Of a stretch of 55,932 nt of DNA, positions 1 through 7,933 are shown in pieces. The translations under genes and the position numbers were made by a program. The DNA comes from Actinomycetota bacterium (lineage in GTDB: Bacteria > Actinomycetota > Acidimicrobiia > Acidimicrobiales > Ilumatobacteraceae), in assembly GCA_009702045.1 (NCBI GenBank), contig WLIV01000023.1, positions 1 to 55,932 on the forward strand. The letters run 5' to 3'. The notes beneath the pieces are model-generated. The model was not told the origin of the DNA, ran no database searches, and worked only from the letters and a program-made list of their open reading frames with translations. How positions within the stretch are numbered: position 1 is the first letter of the stretch; every line of letters begins with the position of its first letter.

Positions 1-703
1 CCTGCTCCACCTTGCCGGTGACAACAGTGCCACGACCGGTAATGGTGAACACATCTTCGATCGGCATCAAGAACGGCTTGTCGAGCTCACGAACCGGCTC
101 GGGAACCGCCGCGTCACACGCAGCCATCAGTTCCATGATCTTTTCCTGCCACGCAGGGTCGCCCTCGAGCGCCTTGAGCGCCGAGACACGCACGACCGGG
201 CAATCATCGCCGGGGAACTCGTACTCGCTGAGCAATTCGCGAACCTCGAGCTCAACCAGCTCCAGCAGTTCCTCGTCATCGACCATGTCGGACTTGTTCA
301 ACGCAACCACGATGTACGGCACGCCCACCTGACGGGCCAACAGCACATGCTCACGAGTCTGGGGCATCGGACCGTCAGTCGCCGCGACCACCAGAATCGC
401 ACCATCGACCTGCGCCGCACCAGTGATCATGTTCTTGATGTAGTCAGCGTGACCCGGCATGTCGACATGCGCGTAGTGACGGTTCAACGTCTCGTACTCG
501 ATGTGCGCGATGGAGATCGTGATACCACGAGCCTTCTCCTCCGGCGCCTTGTCGATCTGATCGAACGGCGTGTACTTCGCCAACCCCTTCTCCGACAGCG
601 TCTTGGAGATCGCAGCAGTCAACGTGGTCTTGCCGTGGTCGATGTGACCCATCGTGCCGATGTTGACGTGCGGCTTAGTGCGCTCGAATTTCGCCTTGCT
701 CAT
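1..703 (-). CDS. tuf: Elongation factor Tu, N-terminal part (runs off left edge)
   Basis: GTPase that delivers aminoacyl-tRNA to the ribosome. About 234 codons are present out of the usual ~397; the C-terminus lies beyond the left edge. The P-loop GHIDHGKT sits near residues 19-26, followed by DMPGHADY (G3) and NKSD (G4). The start ATG at 703 is preceded by GGAG eight bases upstream, one of the few clear Shine-Dalgarno sites in the window. Its usual neighbour fusA lies 2.1 kb upstream on the same strand, separated by two metabolic genes. A good promoter (TTGACA/GACACT) stands directly in front of it, so it is probably transcribed independently. Confidence 0.97.
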   Translation of the reverse strand, partial: MSKAKFERTKPHVNIGTMGHIDHGKTTLTAAISKTLSEKGLAKYTPFDQIDKAPEEKARGITISIAHIEYETLNRHYAHVDMPGHADYIKNMITGAAQVDGAILVVAATDGPMPQTREHVLLARQVGVPYIVVALNKSDMVDDEELLELVELEVRELLSEYEFPGDDCPVVRVSALKALEGDPAWQEKIMELMAACDAAVPEPVRELDKPFLMPIEDVFTITGRGTVVTGKVEQ

Positions 704-716
704 TGCGGTCTCCGTA

Positions 717-744
717 AGTGTCGGGGATTCATTGGGGTTGTCAA
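717..744 (-). promoter_or_regulatory. Probable tuf promoter
   Basis: On the minus strand there is a perfect -35 TTGACA (744-739), a 16-base spacer and GACACT (722-717) as -10, ending 13 bases before the tuf ATG. The predicted 5' leader is very short but still carries the GGAG ribosome site. This explains how tuf can be expressed although it is detached from fusA. Confidence 0.6.
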
Positions 745-813
745 AGAACGGCACGATCTTAACGGTGTGCCACCCCGATCGCTACGGGGAATCGGAACAG
801 ATCTCGCCAGACC

Positions 814-1716
814 TCACAACGGCGCAAGCGCTGCTGCGACCGCGAGGTCTTGCCACGACTCCCCCACCGACTTGAACACCCACGGTCCGTGCGCGCGCAC
901 CGCAGTTGCGCCGCGCACCACGTCACCGAGGCTGCAACTCGTCAGCGGCCGATCCAGTTCGGCTGTTGCCAGCACCAGGTCGCCAGCCGTGTCGAGCCCC
1001 GATGTACCGTCCAGACAGAGAAACGCCCGACTCATCAGACCAGTGGGCAGTTCGCGTTCATCTGGTCGGTGCGAACCGATCGCCACCACGATCGCCGAGT
1101 CGTCGACCAAATCGGCGTCGAACAGTGGGGTACGCGCTGAGGTGCAGCAGACCACCAGATCGGCGCTGGCCACATCTGCCACGCTCGCCGCGCGCACGAC
1201 GATCGTCGGGCACAGCGCCTGACAGCGATCGGCGAACGCCTCCATGGCGGTGGCGTTCCGACCAACCAGCAGGACTTCACCCGCCAGGCCCAGCTCGACG
1301 ATCGCCTGTACGTGCTGCGCGGCCTGCGGTCCGGACCCGATGATCACCGCCCGCTCCAGCGGAGCGCCACGAGCGACCAACAACTTACGAACACCCAGCA
1401 TCGAGACCGCAGTGGTGCGCAGCAATGTGAGCCACGACGCATCGGTCTGCCAGACAGGTGTGAGCGTGGCGGCATCCATCAGCACATAGACACCCTGGAT
1501 ACGCGGCAGACCCAATGCCGGGTTGCCGTGCGCCACCGAGACGATCTTGGTGCCCACGAAGCGGCCACCGGCGGCTGGCATCAACAGCAGTTCGCCGGCA
1601 TCCACCGGCACGACCATCCGTCGTATGCCCTGTTCGTCGCGCCGCTCGATCAGCGCACCCCGGAGCGCGTCCACCAGCGCCGCCATCGACACCTGGCTGC
1701 CGTCGGGAGCGGTCAT
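814..1716 (-). CDS. Ornithine cyclodeaminase / mu-crystallin family reductase
   Basis: 300-residue protein of the ornithine cyclodeaminase/mu-crystallin family. An N-terminal half with the family's LLMPA and KIVSV segments is followed by a Rossmann dinucleotide site, VIIGSGPQAAQH. Family members are true ornithine cyclodeaminases or NAD(P)H-dependent delta-1-pyrroline-2-carboxylate (or other ketimine) reductases. The ATG at 1716 overlaps the stop of the preceding proline racemase-family gene (ATGA), so the two are translationally coupled. That pairing favours a role in (hydroxy)proline or ketimine catabolism, with pyrroline-2-carboxylate reductase as best guess. The exact substrate is inferred, not shown. 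Confidence 0.85.
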   Translation of the reverse strand: MTAPDGSQVSMAALVDALRGALIERRDEQGIRRMVVPVDAGELLLMPAAGGRFVGTKIVSVAHGNPALGLPRIQGVYVLMDAATLTPVWQTDASWLTLLRTTAVSMLGVRKLLVARGAPLERAVIIGSGPQAAQHVQAIVELGLAGEVLLVGRNATAMEAFADRCQALCPTIVVRAASVADVASADLVVCCTSARTPLFDADLVDDSAIVVAIGSHRPDERELPTGLMSRAFLCLDGTSGLDTAGDLVLATAELDRPLTSCSLGDVVRGATAVRAHGPWVFKSVGESWQDLAVAAALAPL

Positions 1717-2726
1717 CGCAGCTGGAACCCCAGGCCCAGCACATCGAGTGGGTCGAGTGTGAACGAGTGCTCGCCGGTGCGGTGGGCGATGCCCTCGATC
1801 TCGGTGAGCACCGCACCATCGTCGTTCACGCCGACCACGCTGCCGAGGAACCGGCTGCCGACGATGCTGAAATGCTCGAGCGTCTGCCCCACCTGCAGTT
1901 GGCCAGTGGCGTGCAGCAGGGCCAGCCGGGCGCTCGTACCCGAACCGCATGGCGACCGGTCGACTTCGCCGTCGGCGAAGACGGTGCAGTTGCGCTGACG
2001 CACCGCGCCGGCCGCTCCGGGTTCGAGTTCATCGAACCAGATGGTGCCGTACACATCGGAGAGGCGATCATCGGTGGGATGCCGCACGTCATCGCACTGC
2101 AGCAGCGCCGCCTTGATCTCGCGACCGACCTGCACGAGTTCGTGCAGGTGCTGCGGAGCCACCGACAGGCCGAGGTCGGCAGCACGCGCCGACCCGTAGA
2201 TCGCCCCACCGAAGGACGCATCGACCGTGATCTCGCCTCGCGAAGTGGCGACACGAATGCCGCGCGCCACCACGAACGACGGCACATTGCGGAACGCCAC
2301 CGACACCGTGCACCCTGCCTCCCGGCGCACCCGCGCCGTGACCCGGCCACTCGGAACATCGAGCACGACATCGACCTCACCGTGTTCGGGCGCCGCCACC
2401 CAACCGGCATCAACGGCATACACGCCCAGGGCAATGGTGCCGTGACCACACGCCGTGGAGAACCCGTCCTTGTGCCAGAACAACACACCGGTACGAGCAC
2501 CGTTGTCGTTCGCCGGCACCAGGAAACAGCCGTACATATCCGCATGGCCACGAGGTTCGTTGCACAACAGGGCACGAATCGGGTCGAGTGGCCCACCGGG
2601 CGCCAGGGTGCGCCGTTCGAGCACCGTGCTGCCAACGGTCGCTGGCATCTCACTGACGACGATTCGGAACGGCTCGCCACCCGTGTGGTAGTCGACAGTT
2701 CGAACGGGCAGGTGACGGGCAGGCAT
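1713..2726 (-). CDS. Proline racemase family protein (4-hydroxyproline epimerase-like)
   Basis: 337-residue enzyme of the proline racemase superfamily. Both halves of the active site carry cysteine: ACGHGT near residue 91 and DRSPCGSGTSA near residue 258. Cys/Cys members are racemases or 4-hydroxyproline 2-epimerases; trans-3-hydroxyproline dehydratases have Thr or Ser at the second position. The ATG at 2726 was chosen because homology begins with VRTVDYHTGGEPFR about eight residues later; longer in-frame extensions would run through the fusA terminator. The stop overlaps the next gene. It lies downstream of fusA behind a terminator, so it probably has its own promoter or relies on read-through. 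Confidence 0.88.
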   Translation of the reverse strand: MPARHLPVRTVDYHTGGEPFRIVVSEMPATVGSTVLERRTLAPGGPLDPIRALLCNEPRGHADMYGCFLVPANDNGARTGVLFWHKDGFSTACGHGTIALGVYAVDAGWVAAPEHGEVDVVLDVPSGRVTARVRREAGCTVSVAFRNVPSFVVARGIRVATSRGEITVDASFGGAIYGSARAADLGLSVAPQHLHELVQVGREIKAALLQCDDVRHPTDDRLSDVYGTIWFDELEPGAAGAVRQRNCTVFADGEVDRSPCGSGTSARLALLHATGQLQVGQTLEHFSIVGSRFLGSVVGVNDDGAVLTEIEGIAHRTGEHSFTLDPLDVLGLGFQLR

Positions 2727-2759
2727 GTGTGCATGGTAACGGCGCCGAAAATCCGCTGG

Positions 2760-2803
2760 CCGAAAACGACAAACCGCCCGGGCCGCTGGGGCACCGGGCG
2801 GTT
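2760..2803 (-). terminator. Rho-independent terminator downstream of fusA
   Basis: Perfect 10-bp stem AACCGCCCGG (2772-2781) / CCGGGCGGTT (2794-2803) with a 12-base loop. Read on the minus strand the stem is followed by TTTGTCGTTTTC, a usable U-rich tail. It sits about 30 bases beyond the fusA stop and separates fusA from the racemase-reductase pair. Confidence 0.8.
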
Positions 2804-2832
2804 CATGCGGAACCTTCGAGTGTTCAGGCGAG

Positions 2833-4932
2833 TTATTCGCCGCGAACGCGCTTGATGATCTCGGCCGACACAGTGGCCGGCACTTCCTGGTACAGAGCGA
2901 ACTGCATCGTGTAGGTAGCGCGACCCTGGGTGCGGCTGCGCAGGTCGGTGGAATAACCGAACATCTCCGACAGCGGGATCTGCGCACGGATGACCTGGGC
3001 GTTGCCCTGGGCCTCCATCCCCTCGATGCGGCCACGACGGCTGCTGAGGTCGCCCATCACGTCGCCCATGTAGTCCTCGGGGGTGACGACCTCGACCGAC
3101 ATGATCGGCTCGAGGATGACCGGCTTGGCCATCTCGGCAGCCTTCTTGAACGCCATCTGACCGGCGATCTTGAATGCCATTTCCGAGGAGTCGACGTCGT
3201 GGTACTGACCGTCGACCAGGCTGGCCTTGACGTCCACGGTCGGGTAGCCGGCGAGCACACCCGAATCCAAGGCCATCTGCATGCCCTGGTTGGTCGGGTT
3301 GATGTACTCACGCGGGATGCGGCCACCGCTGATCTTGTCGACGAACTCGTAGCCCTTGCCCGGGTTCGGTTCGAGCGTGATCTTCACGACGGCGAACTGA
3401 CCCGAACCACCGGACTGCTTGATGTGGCGGTACTCGACTGCTTCCACGATCTTGGTGATCGTCTCGCGGTAGGCCACCTGCGGCTTACCGACGGTGGCGA
3501 CCACGCCGAACTCACGCATCATGCGGTCGACGAGGATTTCGAGGTGGAGCTCACCCATACCGGAGATGACGGTCTGACCGGTCTCTTCGTCGGTGCGCAC
3601 CCGGAACGTCGGGTCTTCGTCGGACAACGACTTGAGCGCCTTGCCCAGCTTGTCCGAGTCGTCCTTGGTCTTGGGCTCGATGGCCACGTGGATCACGGGC
3701 TCGGGGAAGATCATCCGCTCGAGGATGATCGGTTCGTTGCGATCGCACAGGGTGTCACCCGTGGTGGTGTCCTTGAAGCCGAGGCCCGCAACGATGTCGC
3801 CGGCCATGGCCACGTCGAGGTCTTCACGCTGGTTGGCGTGCATCAACAGAATGCGGCCAAGGCGTTCCTTGCGCTCCTTGGTGGAGTTGTAGACCTCTTC
3901 ACCCTTGTTGATCGAGCCCGAGTAGACACGGAAGTACGTGAGCTTGCCGAACGGGTCGGCCACGATCTTGAAGGCCAACGCCGCGAACGGCTCGGACTCG
4001 GACGCCTTGCGGAAGAGGATCTCGTCCTCGTGGTTGGGGCGCACACCCTGGGTCGGGGGAATGTCGAGCGGGCTGGGGAGGAAGTCGATGACCGCGTCGA
4101 GCATCGGCTGGACGCCCTTGTTCTTGAACGCCGAGCCGCACAGGATCGGCACAAAGTCGAACGCCAGCGTGCCTTTACGGATGGCCCGCTTGACTTCAGC
4201 TTCGGTGAGCTCCTCGCCAGCGAGGTACTTCTCCATCACTTCGTCGTCGCTGGTGGCGATGGTTTCGAGCAGCTGCTCGCGGTAGTCGTTGGCCTCGTCG
4301 ACCATGTCGGCGGGGATGTCGAGCTCGTCCCACTTGGCACCGAGTTCTTCGTCGTGCCACACGAGGGCCTTCATCTTCACCAGGTCGATCAGACCGACGA
4401 AGGGCTTGTTGCTCTCCGGGCCGCCCGAGCCGATGGGAAGGTGCAGCACAGCGGGGTTCGCCGCCAGGCGGGTGCGCACCATGTCGACGGTGCGGTAGAA
4501 GTTGGCACCGATGCGGTCCATCTTGTTGACGAAGCACATGCGCGGGACTTTGTACTTGTTGGCCTGACGCCACACCGTTTCGGTCTGCGGCTCGACACCG
4601 GCCACCGAGTCGAACACCGTGACGGCACCGTCGAGAACACGCAACGAGCGCTCGACCTCGATGGTGAAGTCCACGTGACCGGGGGTGTCGATGATGTTGA
4701 TGCGGTGCTCGTTCCAGATGCACGTGGTGGCAGCGGACGTGATGGTGATACCACGCTCCTGCTCCTGCGCCATGTGGTCCATGGTGGCCGCACCGTCGTG
4801 CACTTCACCGATCTTGTAGCTCTTGCCGGTGTAGTAGAGGATGCGCTCGGTCGTCGTGGTCTTGCCCGCGTCGATGTGGGCCATGATGCCGATGTTGCGG
4901 GTGCGCTCCAGGGGATATTCGCGCTTGGCCAT
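2833..4932 (-). CDS. fusA: Elongation factor G
   Basis: Complete 699-residue translocation GTPase, the family's normal length. It begins [17 protein letters not shown] and has the P-loop [17 protein letters not shown] and NKMD, then the domain III-V signatures [11 protein letters not shown] and [14 protein letters not shown]. The ribosome site is a weak GAGAGA run. The genes that normally precede fusA (rpsL, rpsG) are absent: the next upstream gene is a NERD-domain membrane protein on the same strand. A terminator follows the stop, so fusA is probably transcribed alone. Confidence 0.98.
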   Translation of the reverse strand: MAKREYPLERTRNIGIMAHIDAGKTTTTERILYYTGKSYKIGEVHDGAATMDHMAQEQERGITITSAATTCIWNEHRINIIDTPGHVDFTIEVERSLRVLDGAVTVFDSVAGVEPQTETVWRQANKYKVPRMCFVNKMDRIGANFYRTVDMVRTRLAANPAVLHLPIGSGGPESNKPFVGLIDLVKMKALVWHDEELGAKWDELDIPADMVDEANDYREQLLETIATSDDEVMEKYLAGEELTEAEVKRAIRKGTLAFDFVPILCGSAFKNKGVQPMLDAVIDFLPSPLDIPPTQGVRPNHEDEILFRKASESEPFAALAFKIVADPFGKLTYFRVYSGSINKGEEVYNSTKERKERLGRILLMHANQREDLDVAMAGDIVAGLGFKDTTTGDTLCDRNEPIILERMIFPEPVIHVAIEPKTKDDSDKLGKALKSLSDEDPTFRVRTDEETGQTVISGMGELHLEILVDRMMREFGVVATVGKPQVAYRETITKIVEAVEYRHIKQSGGSGQFAVVKITLEPNPGKGYEFVDKISGGRIPREYINPTNQGMQMALDSGVLAGYPTVDVKASLVDGQYHDVDSSEMAFKIAGQMAFKKAAEMAKPVILEPIMSVEVVTPEDYMGDVMGDLSSRRGRIEGMEAQGNAQVIRAQIPLSEMFGYSTDLRSRTQGRATYTMQFALYQEVPATVSAEIIKRVRGE

Positions 4933-5055
4933 CAGTGTCTCTCTCTACTCTTGTGCGTCGTACTGCGATCTCAGGGGCGCGCAACGACCGAAAACGGCCG
5001 GTGGCGCGGCTGACGATGCTATCGGGGCGGCAGGCCAACACGACCCCGGACGCCG

Positions 5056-5110
5056 GTTCAGCCCAGAGTTCAGCCAGTGTTCAGCCCAGAGTTCAGCCCA
5101 GAGTTCAGCA
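5056..5110. repeat. Short tandem repeat, ~12-base unit (GTTCAGCCCAGA)
   Basis: Four and a half tandem units of GTTCAGCCCAGA (one unit has 11 bases with two changes) run from 5056 to 5110. The last unit contains the stop codon of the NERD-domain gene. The array fills part of the gap between that gene and fusA. It is too short and too regular to be CRISPR; slippage is the likely origin. Confidence 0.85.
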
Positions 5111-6478
5111 GGGCGACGTCGGGGTGGTGAACGGTGTCGGCTGATTGGCGCTGCGGCTGCCGTCGGTCATCACTGCAGTGATCCGGAGCGTGACCGTCAC
5201 ATTTGGGCCGTAGCCCTCCAGCGAGGCCGCAGTCACCGCAGCGGACAGCAGCGGCGCCAAGGCCGTCCATGTCGCGTCGGCGTTCTGCAGCTCCACGTCG
5301 TACTGCGTGAGACCGTCGACGTCGCCCGGCCACGTCGCAACCAGTTGCCATCCCGAGCCAGCGGCCGGGCAGACCGCCGAAAACGCCACCGTCGGTGCCG
5401 GCAGCGCCGCTGCGAGCGGGGTGGACACATCCACGGACTCTGCGGTGGTCGAGGTGGTCGATGCGCTCTTGGGGGCGCCGTCATCCTTCAAGATCAGGTT
5501 CGCGGCAGCGCCGAGCGTGCCCGCAACGAGGCACAGGCTGACAACAACGGCCAGCACGAAACCCTTCGAACGCTTGTGGTGCACCAGCGCCACGGGCATC
5601 ACCGGTGCCGCAGCCCGGGCAGCACGCGATGCCGCAGCGGCAGCCGCCGCGGTTGCGGCCGCCTCGGTCAGGCCCACGGAGGAGACTTCCGGAGCCACGG
5701 TGCCCGATGCCGCCTCGTTGGCATTCTCCGGCACAGCGAGCGGAGGAAACGCTGGGGGTGGCGGTGGCGGAGACGGCGTCAGCGTCAGTGGTGTGAAGGC
5801 TGGCGGAGCGACCGCAGCGACGGCGACGGGCACGATCGGCGCCACTGTGGTCATCACCGCCGGCGGCAGCGTGGGTGCCTCAGCGTTCGCCTGTATCTGA
5901 TCACGCGGCGTGGAACCTGGGTTGAACAGCAGCGGCAGCGCCTTTTCCAACACGCCGGTGACCTGATGCGGTGGCAGCAATGTGTGCGATGCGCGGGTGA
6001 TCACCCGAACCAGGTTCTCGCTTGCGCAGACCAGCACGCCGTCCACCTGCGGCGGAGCGGTGGCCGACAGCACGTTGCCGTGAAACCCCACCACGGGCAC
6101 CACCGGGGTGCCGAGAAGATCGGTCAGTTGGGCGGCGATCACTGCCACACCGGCAAGTTCGGCCTGCAACGACCGACCGCCTGCGTGCAGCGTCTCCTCA
6201 CGGAACTCGATCGGCTCAGCGAACCGGCGGGTCACCACCACGAACGCCCCACCCGGGCCGACCACCACATGATCGATGTTGCCCTGAGTCCCGGGCAACT
6301 TCAGATCGTGCAGAATCGCATACGACTGCGACAACAGCTGCAGAAACTGACCGGTGGCACGCTCGTCGGCGGCAACTGCGTCGAGCCAGGTTGCCTCCGA
6401 CTCAAGCCGAGCGGCGACGGTGCGACGCTGGTCGGCATGATGCGCGGCACTTCCTCCGGCTACTCCTCCTTCGATCAC
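5105..6478 (-). CDS. Membrane-anchored NERD-domain protein with Pro/Ala-rich linker
   Basis: 457-residue protein of unknown function. Residues ~20-170 resemble a NERD (nuclease-related) domain, with NIDHVVVGPGGAFVVVT near residue 70. A long Pro/Ala/Thr-rich linker with polyproline and polyalanine runs follows, then one membrane helix near residues 306-330 preceded by HHKRSKG. A C-terminal outer domain of ~120 residues looks like a fibronectin III fold (WQLVATWPGDVDGLTQYDVEL). Topology would put NERD in the cytoplasm. The GTG start at 6478 lies six bases after TAGAGT, the leaderless pattern seen across the window. It ends inside a short tandem repeat. NERD is usually linked to DNA processing, but no activity can be assigned here. 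Confidence 0.75.
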   Translation of the reverse strand: MIEGGVAGGSAAHHADQRRTVAARLESEATWLDAVAADERATGQFLQLLSQSYAILHDLKLPGTQGNIDHVVVGPGGAFVVVTRRFAEPIEFREETLHAGGRSLQAELAGVAVIAAQLTDLLGTPVVPVVGFHGNVLSATAPPQVDGVLVCASENLVRVITRASHTLLPPHQVTGVLEKALPLLFNPGSTPRDQIQANAEAPTLPPAVMTTVAPIVPVAVAAVAPPAFTPLTLTPSPPPPPPAFPPLAVPENANEAASGTVAPEVSSVGLTEAAATAAAAAAASRAARAAAPVMPVALVHHKRSKGFVLAVVVSLCLVAGTLGAAANLILKDDGAPKSASTTSTTAESVDVSTPLAAALPAPTVAFSAVCPAAGSGWQLVATWPGDVDGLTQYDVELQNADATWTALAPLLSAAVTAASLEGYGPNVTVTLRITAVMTDGSRSANQPTPFTTPTSPC

Positions 6479-6526
6479 GGCAGCACTCTATTCGTCCTGG
6501 ACACCGACCCGGCGACCAGGACGGCC

Positions 6527-7816
6527 TCACCCAGCCAGGACGGCCTCGCCGCACCGGCGACCCGAGAACATCGCACCTTGGATGGACGGCGTGTCGCGAT
6601 GGTCGCCGCACACGAACAGACCCTCGCCGAGCGACACCAGTTGTTTGGGGTGGAACGGCGGCCGCGAGTCGGGCTGCCCGTGCGCGATGCGGTCGACGCG
6701 CAACACGCGCCAACCGTCCACCTGCACACCCCACCATCGTCGCAACTGCATGCGGACCAACCCCGCAAGTGCGGCATCAGTGAGCGCCGCGGCCTCACCC
6801 AGGTCGCCCGGACACGCGGCGGCGATCAGCGCTTGACCCGCTGGTGCGTAGCCCTCAGCCACGTCGCTCATCACGGCCACGTTCAACGCCGGACCCTGGC
6901 CCGTGCCATCCAGCACGATCAGCTTGCCGGGCGCCGGCGACTCGGGAGCGGCGAACCACACACAGGCCGCAGCACGCGAGCCAGGTTCGACGACCGGACG
7001 CGTACCCGCCTGACCGTGCAACAACTTCGCCGCCGATGGGCCTTCGGCGGCAACGATCACGCTGGCGGCGCGAACCGTCCGCCCGTCGGCCGTGCGCACC
7101 AGACCTGGCTCGACCTGGGCGACCGGCACTCGCAGATGCACGGTGCCAGCAACCAGGTGGGCTGCCATCTGATCGGGGATGGCCTGCATGCCGTCTGCGG
7201 GCACGGCCGAGTCGCCGGTGGCGAGACACCGCAACACCACCTGTGCCATGCGACCGCTCCCCGACAGTTCCGGGTCGAGTTGAATACCGCCCAACAGCGG
7301 GCGCAGGAACCGCTCGGTGATGCGATGACCGAATCCTTCGTCACGCAAGGTGAGGATGGTGGGCACGTCGTGGCCCTTCAGCAGCGCCACGGGGTCGGAC
7401 TTGCGTAATCGGTGCAGAAATCCAGCCAACCGCACCTTGTCGAGCAGGCTGCCCACCGGCGCCACCGCGCTGGCCGCCGCCATGCGGGGGCGTCGCATCG
7501 GGTCGCCGAGCGTGTGCATCCGCTTGCCCAGCCAGATCAGCGAGCCGGGCTCGAATGTCTGCAGGCGCAGTGCCGCCACGTCGAGTTGCCGTTCCACCTC
7601 GGGATAGGCCGTCAACAGCACTTGGAAGCCACGGTCGAGACGGAACCCATCGACCACATCGGTGCGAACTCGTCCACCGACCCCGTCGGAGGCCTCCAGC
7701 ACCACCACCGAGCGACCCCCAGACTGCAGCACTCGGGCCGCTGCGAGCCCGGCCAGTCCGGCGCCGACGACGACGACATCGGCCTGATCGGGCAACGACG
7801 GCACGGTTGAACTCAT
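6527..7816 (-). CDS. NAD(P)/FAD-dependent oxidoreductase, amine oxidase family
   Basis: 429 residues. The N-terminal dinucleotide fold VVVVGAGLAGLAAARVL and LEASDGVGGRVRT is typical of the flavin amine oxidase/phytoene desaturase superfamily. A C-terminal FAD-contacting segment, LFVCGDHRDTPSIQGAMFSGRR, closes the fold. The substrate is unknown; the family includes protoporphyrinogen oxidases, desaturases and amine oxidases. The ATG at 7816 follows TATCGT by seven bases, a leaderless start. The NERD gene follows 48 bases downstream on the same strand. Confidence 0.9.
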   Translation of the reverse strand: MSSTVPSLPDQADVVVVGAGLAGLAAARVLQSGGRSVVVLEASDGVGGRVRTDVVDGFRLDRGFQVLLTAYPEVERQLDVAALRLQTFEPGSLIWLGKRMHTLGDPMRRPRMAAASAVAPVGSLLDKVRLAGFLHRLRKSDPVALLKGHDVPTILTLRDEGFGHRITERFLRPLLGGIQLDPELSGSGRMAQVVLRCLATGDSAVPADGMQAIPDQMAAHLVAGTVHLRVPVAQVEPGLVRTADGRTVRAASVIVAAEGPSAAKLLHGQAGTRPVVEPGSRAAACVWFAAPESPAPGKLIVLDGTGQGPALNVAVMSDVAEGYAPAGQALIAAACPGDLGEAAALTDAALAGLVRMQLRRWWGVQVDGWRVLRVDRIAHGQPDSRPPFHPKQLVSLGEGLFVCGDHRDTPSIQGAMFSGRRCGEAVLAG

Positions 7817-7912
7817 GTCGGCGACGATACCGTCGGGCCCATTCTTGGACTTCGCGAACCCTCACCAGACATGCGTTTCAACACAGTTCGAACTTTGGCG
7901 TACCTTGACGGC

Positions 7913-7933
7913 ATGATTGCGGTCGCATGCTGA
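7913..7933 (+). CDS. Putative leaderless mini-ORF (MIAVAC) overlapping ABC exporter start
   Basis: Six codons (MIAVAC) plus TGA. Its ATG lies six bases after TACCTT (7901-7906), the spacing of leaderless starts elsewhere here. Its stop lies inside the second codon of the ABC exporter gene, whose ATG is at 7927. If real, ribosomes loading on the leaderless ATG would terminate at the exporter start and could couple to it. Chance is a real alternative. Confidence 0.35.
   Translation: MIAVAC

Noticed and set aside
773-789. CCCCG/CGGGG hairpin between the cyclodeaminase gene and tuf as terminator
   Set aside because: Five-base stem, no U-rich tail on the minus strand and it overlaps the promoter region of tuf; too weak.
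3199-5013. 604-codon ORF antisense to fusA
   Set aside because: It mirrors the fusA coding strand in a high-GC gene; no recognisable domain, and fusA is certain.
5056-5110. Possible CRISPR array
   Set aside because: Units are 12 bases, directly adjacent with no spacers, and no cas genes are present.
4841-7408. 855-codon plus-strand ORF antisense to the NERD and FAD genes
   Set aside because: Arginine/histidine-rich nonsense typical of antisense frames in GC-rich DNA; both sense genes have clear domains.
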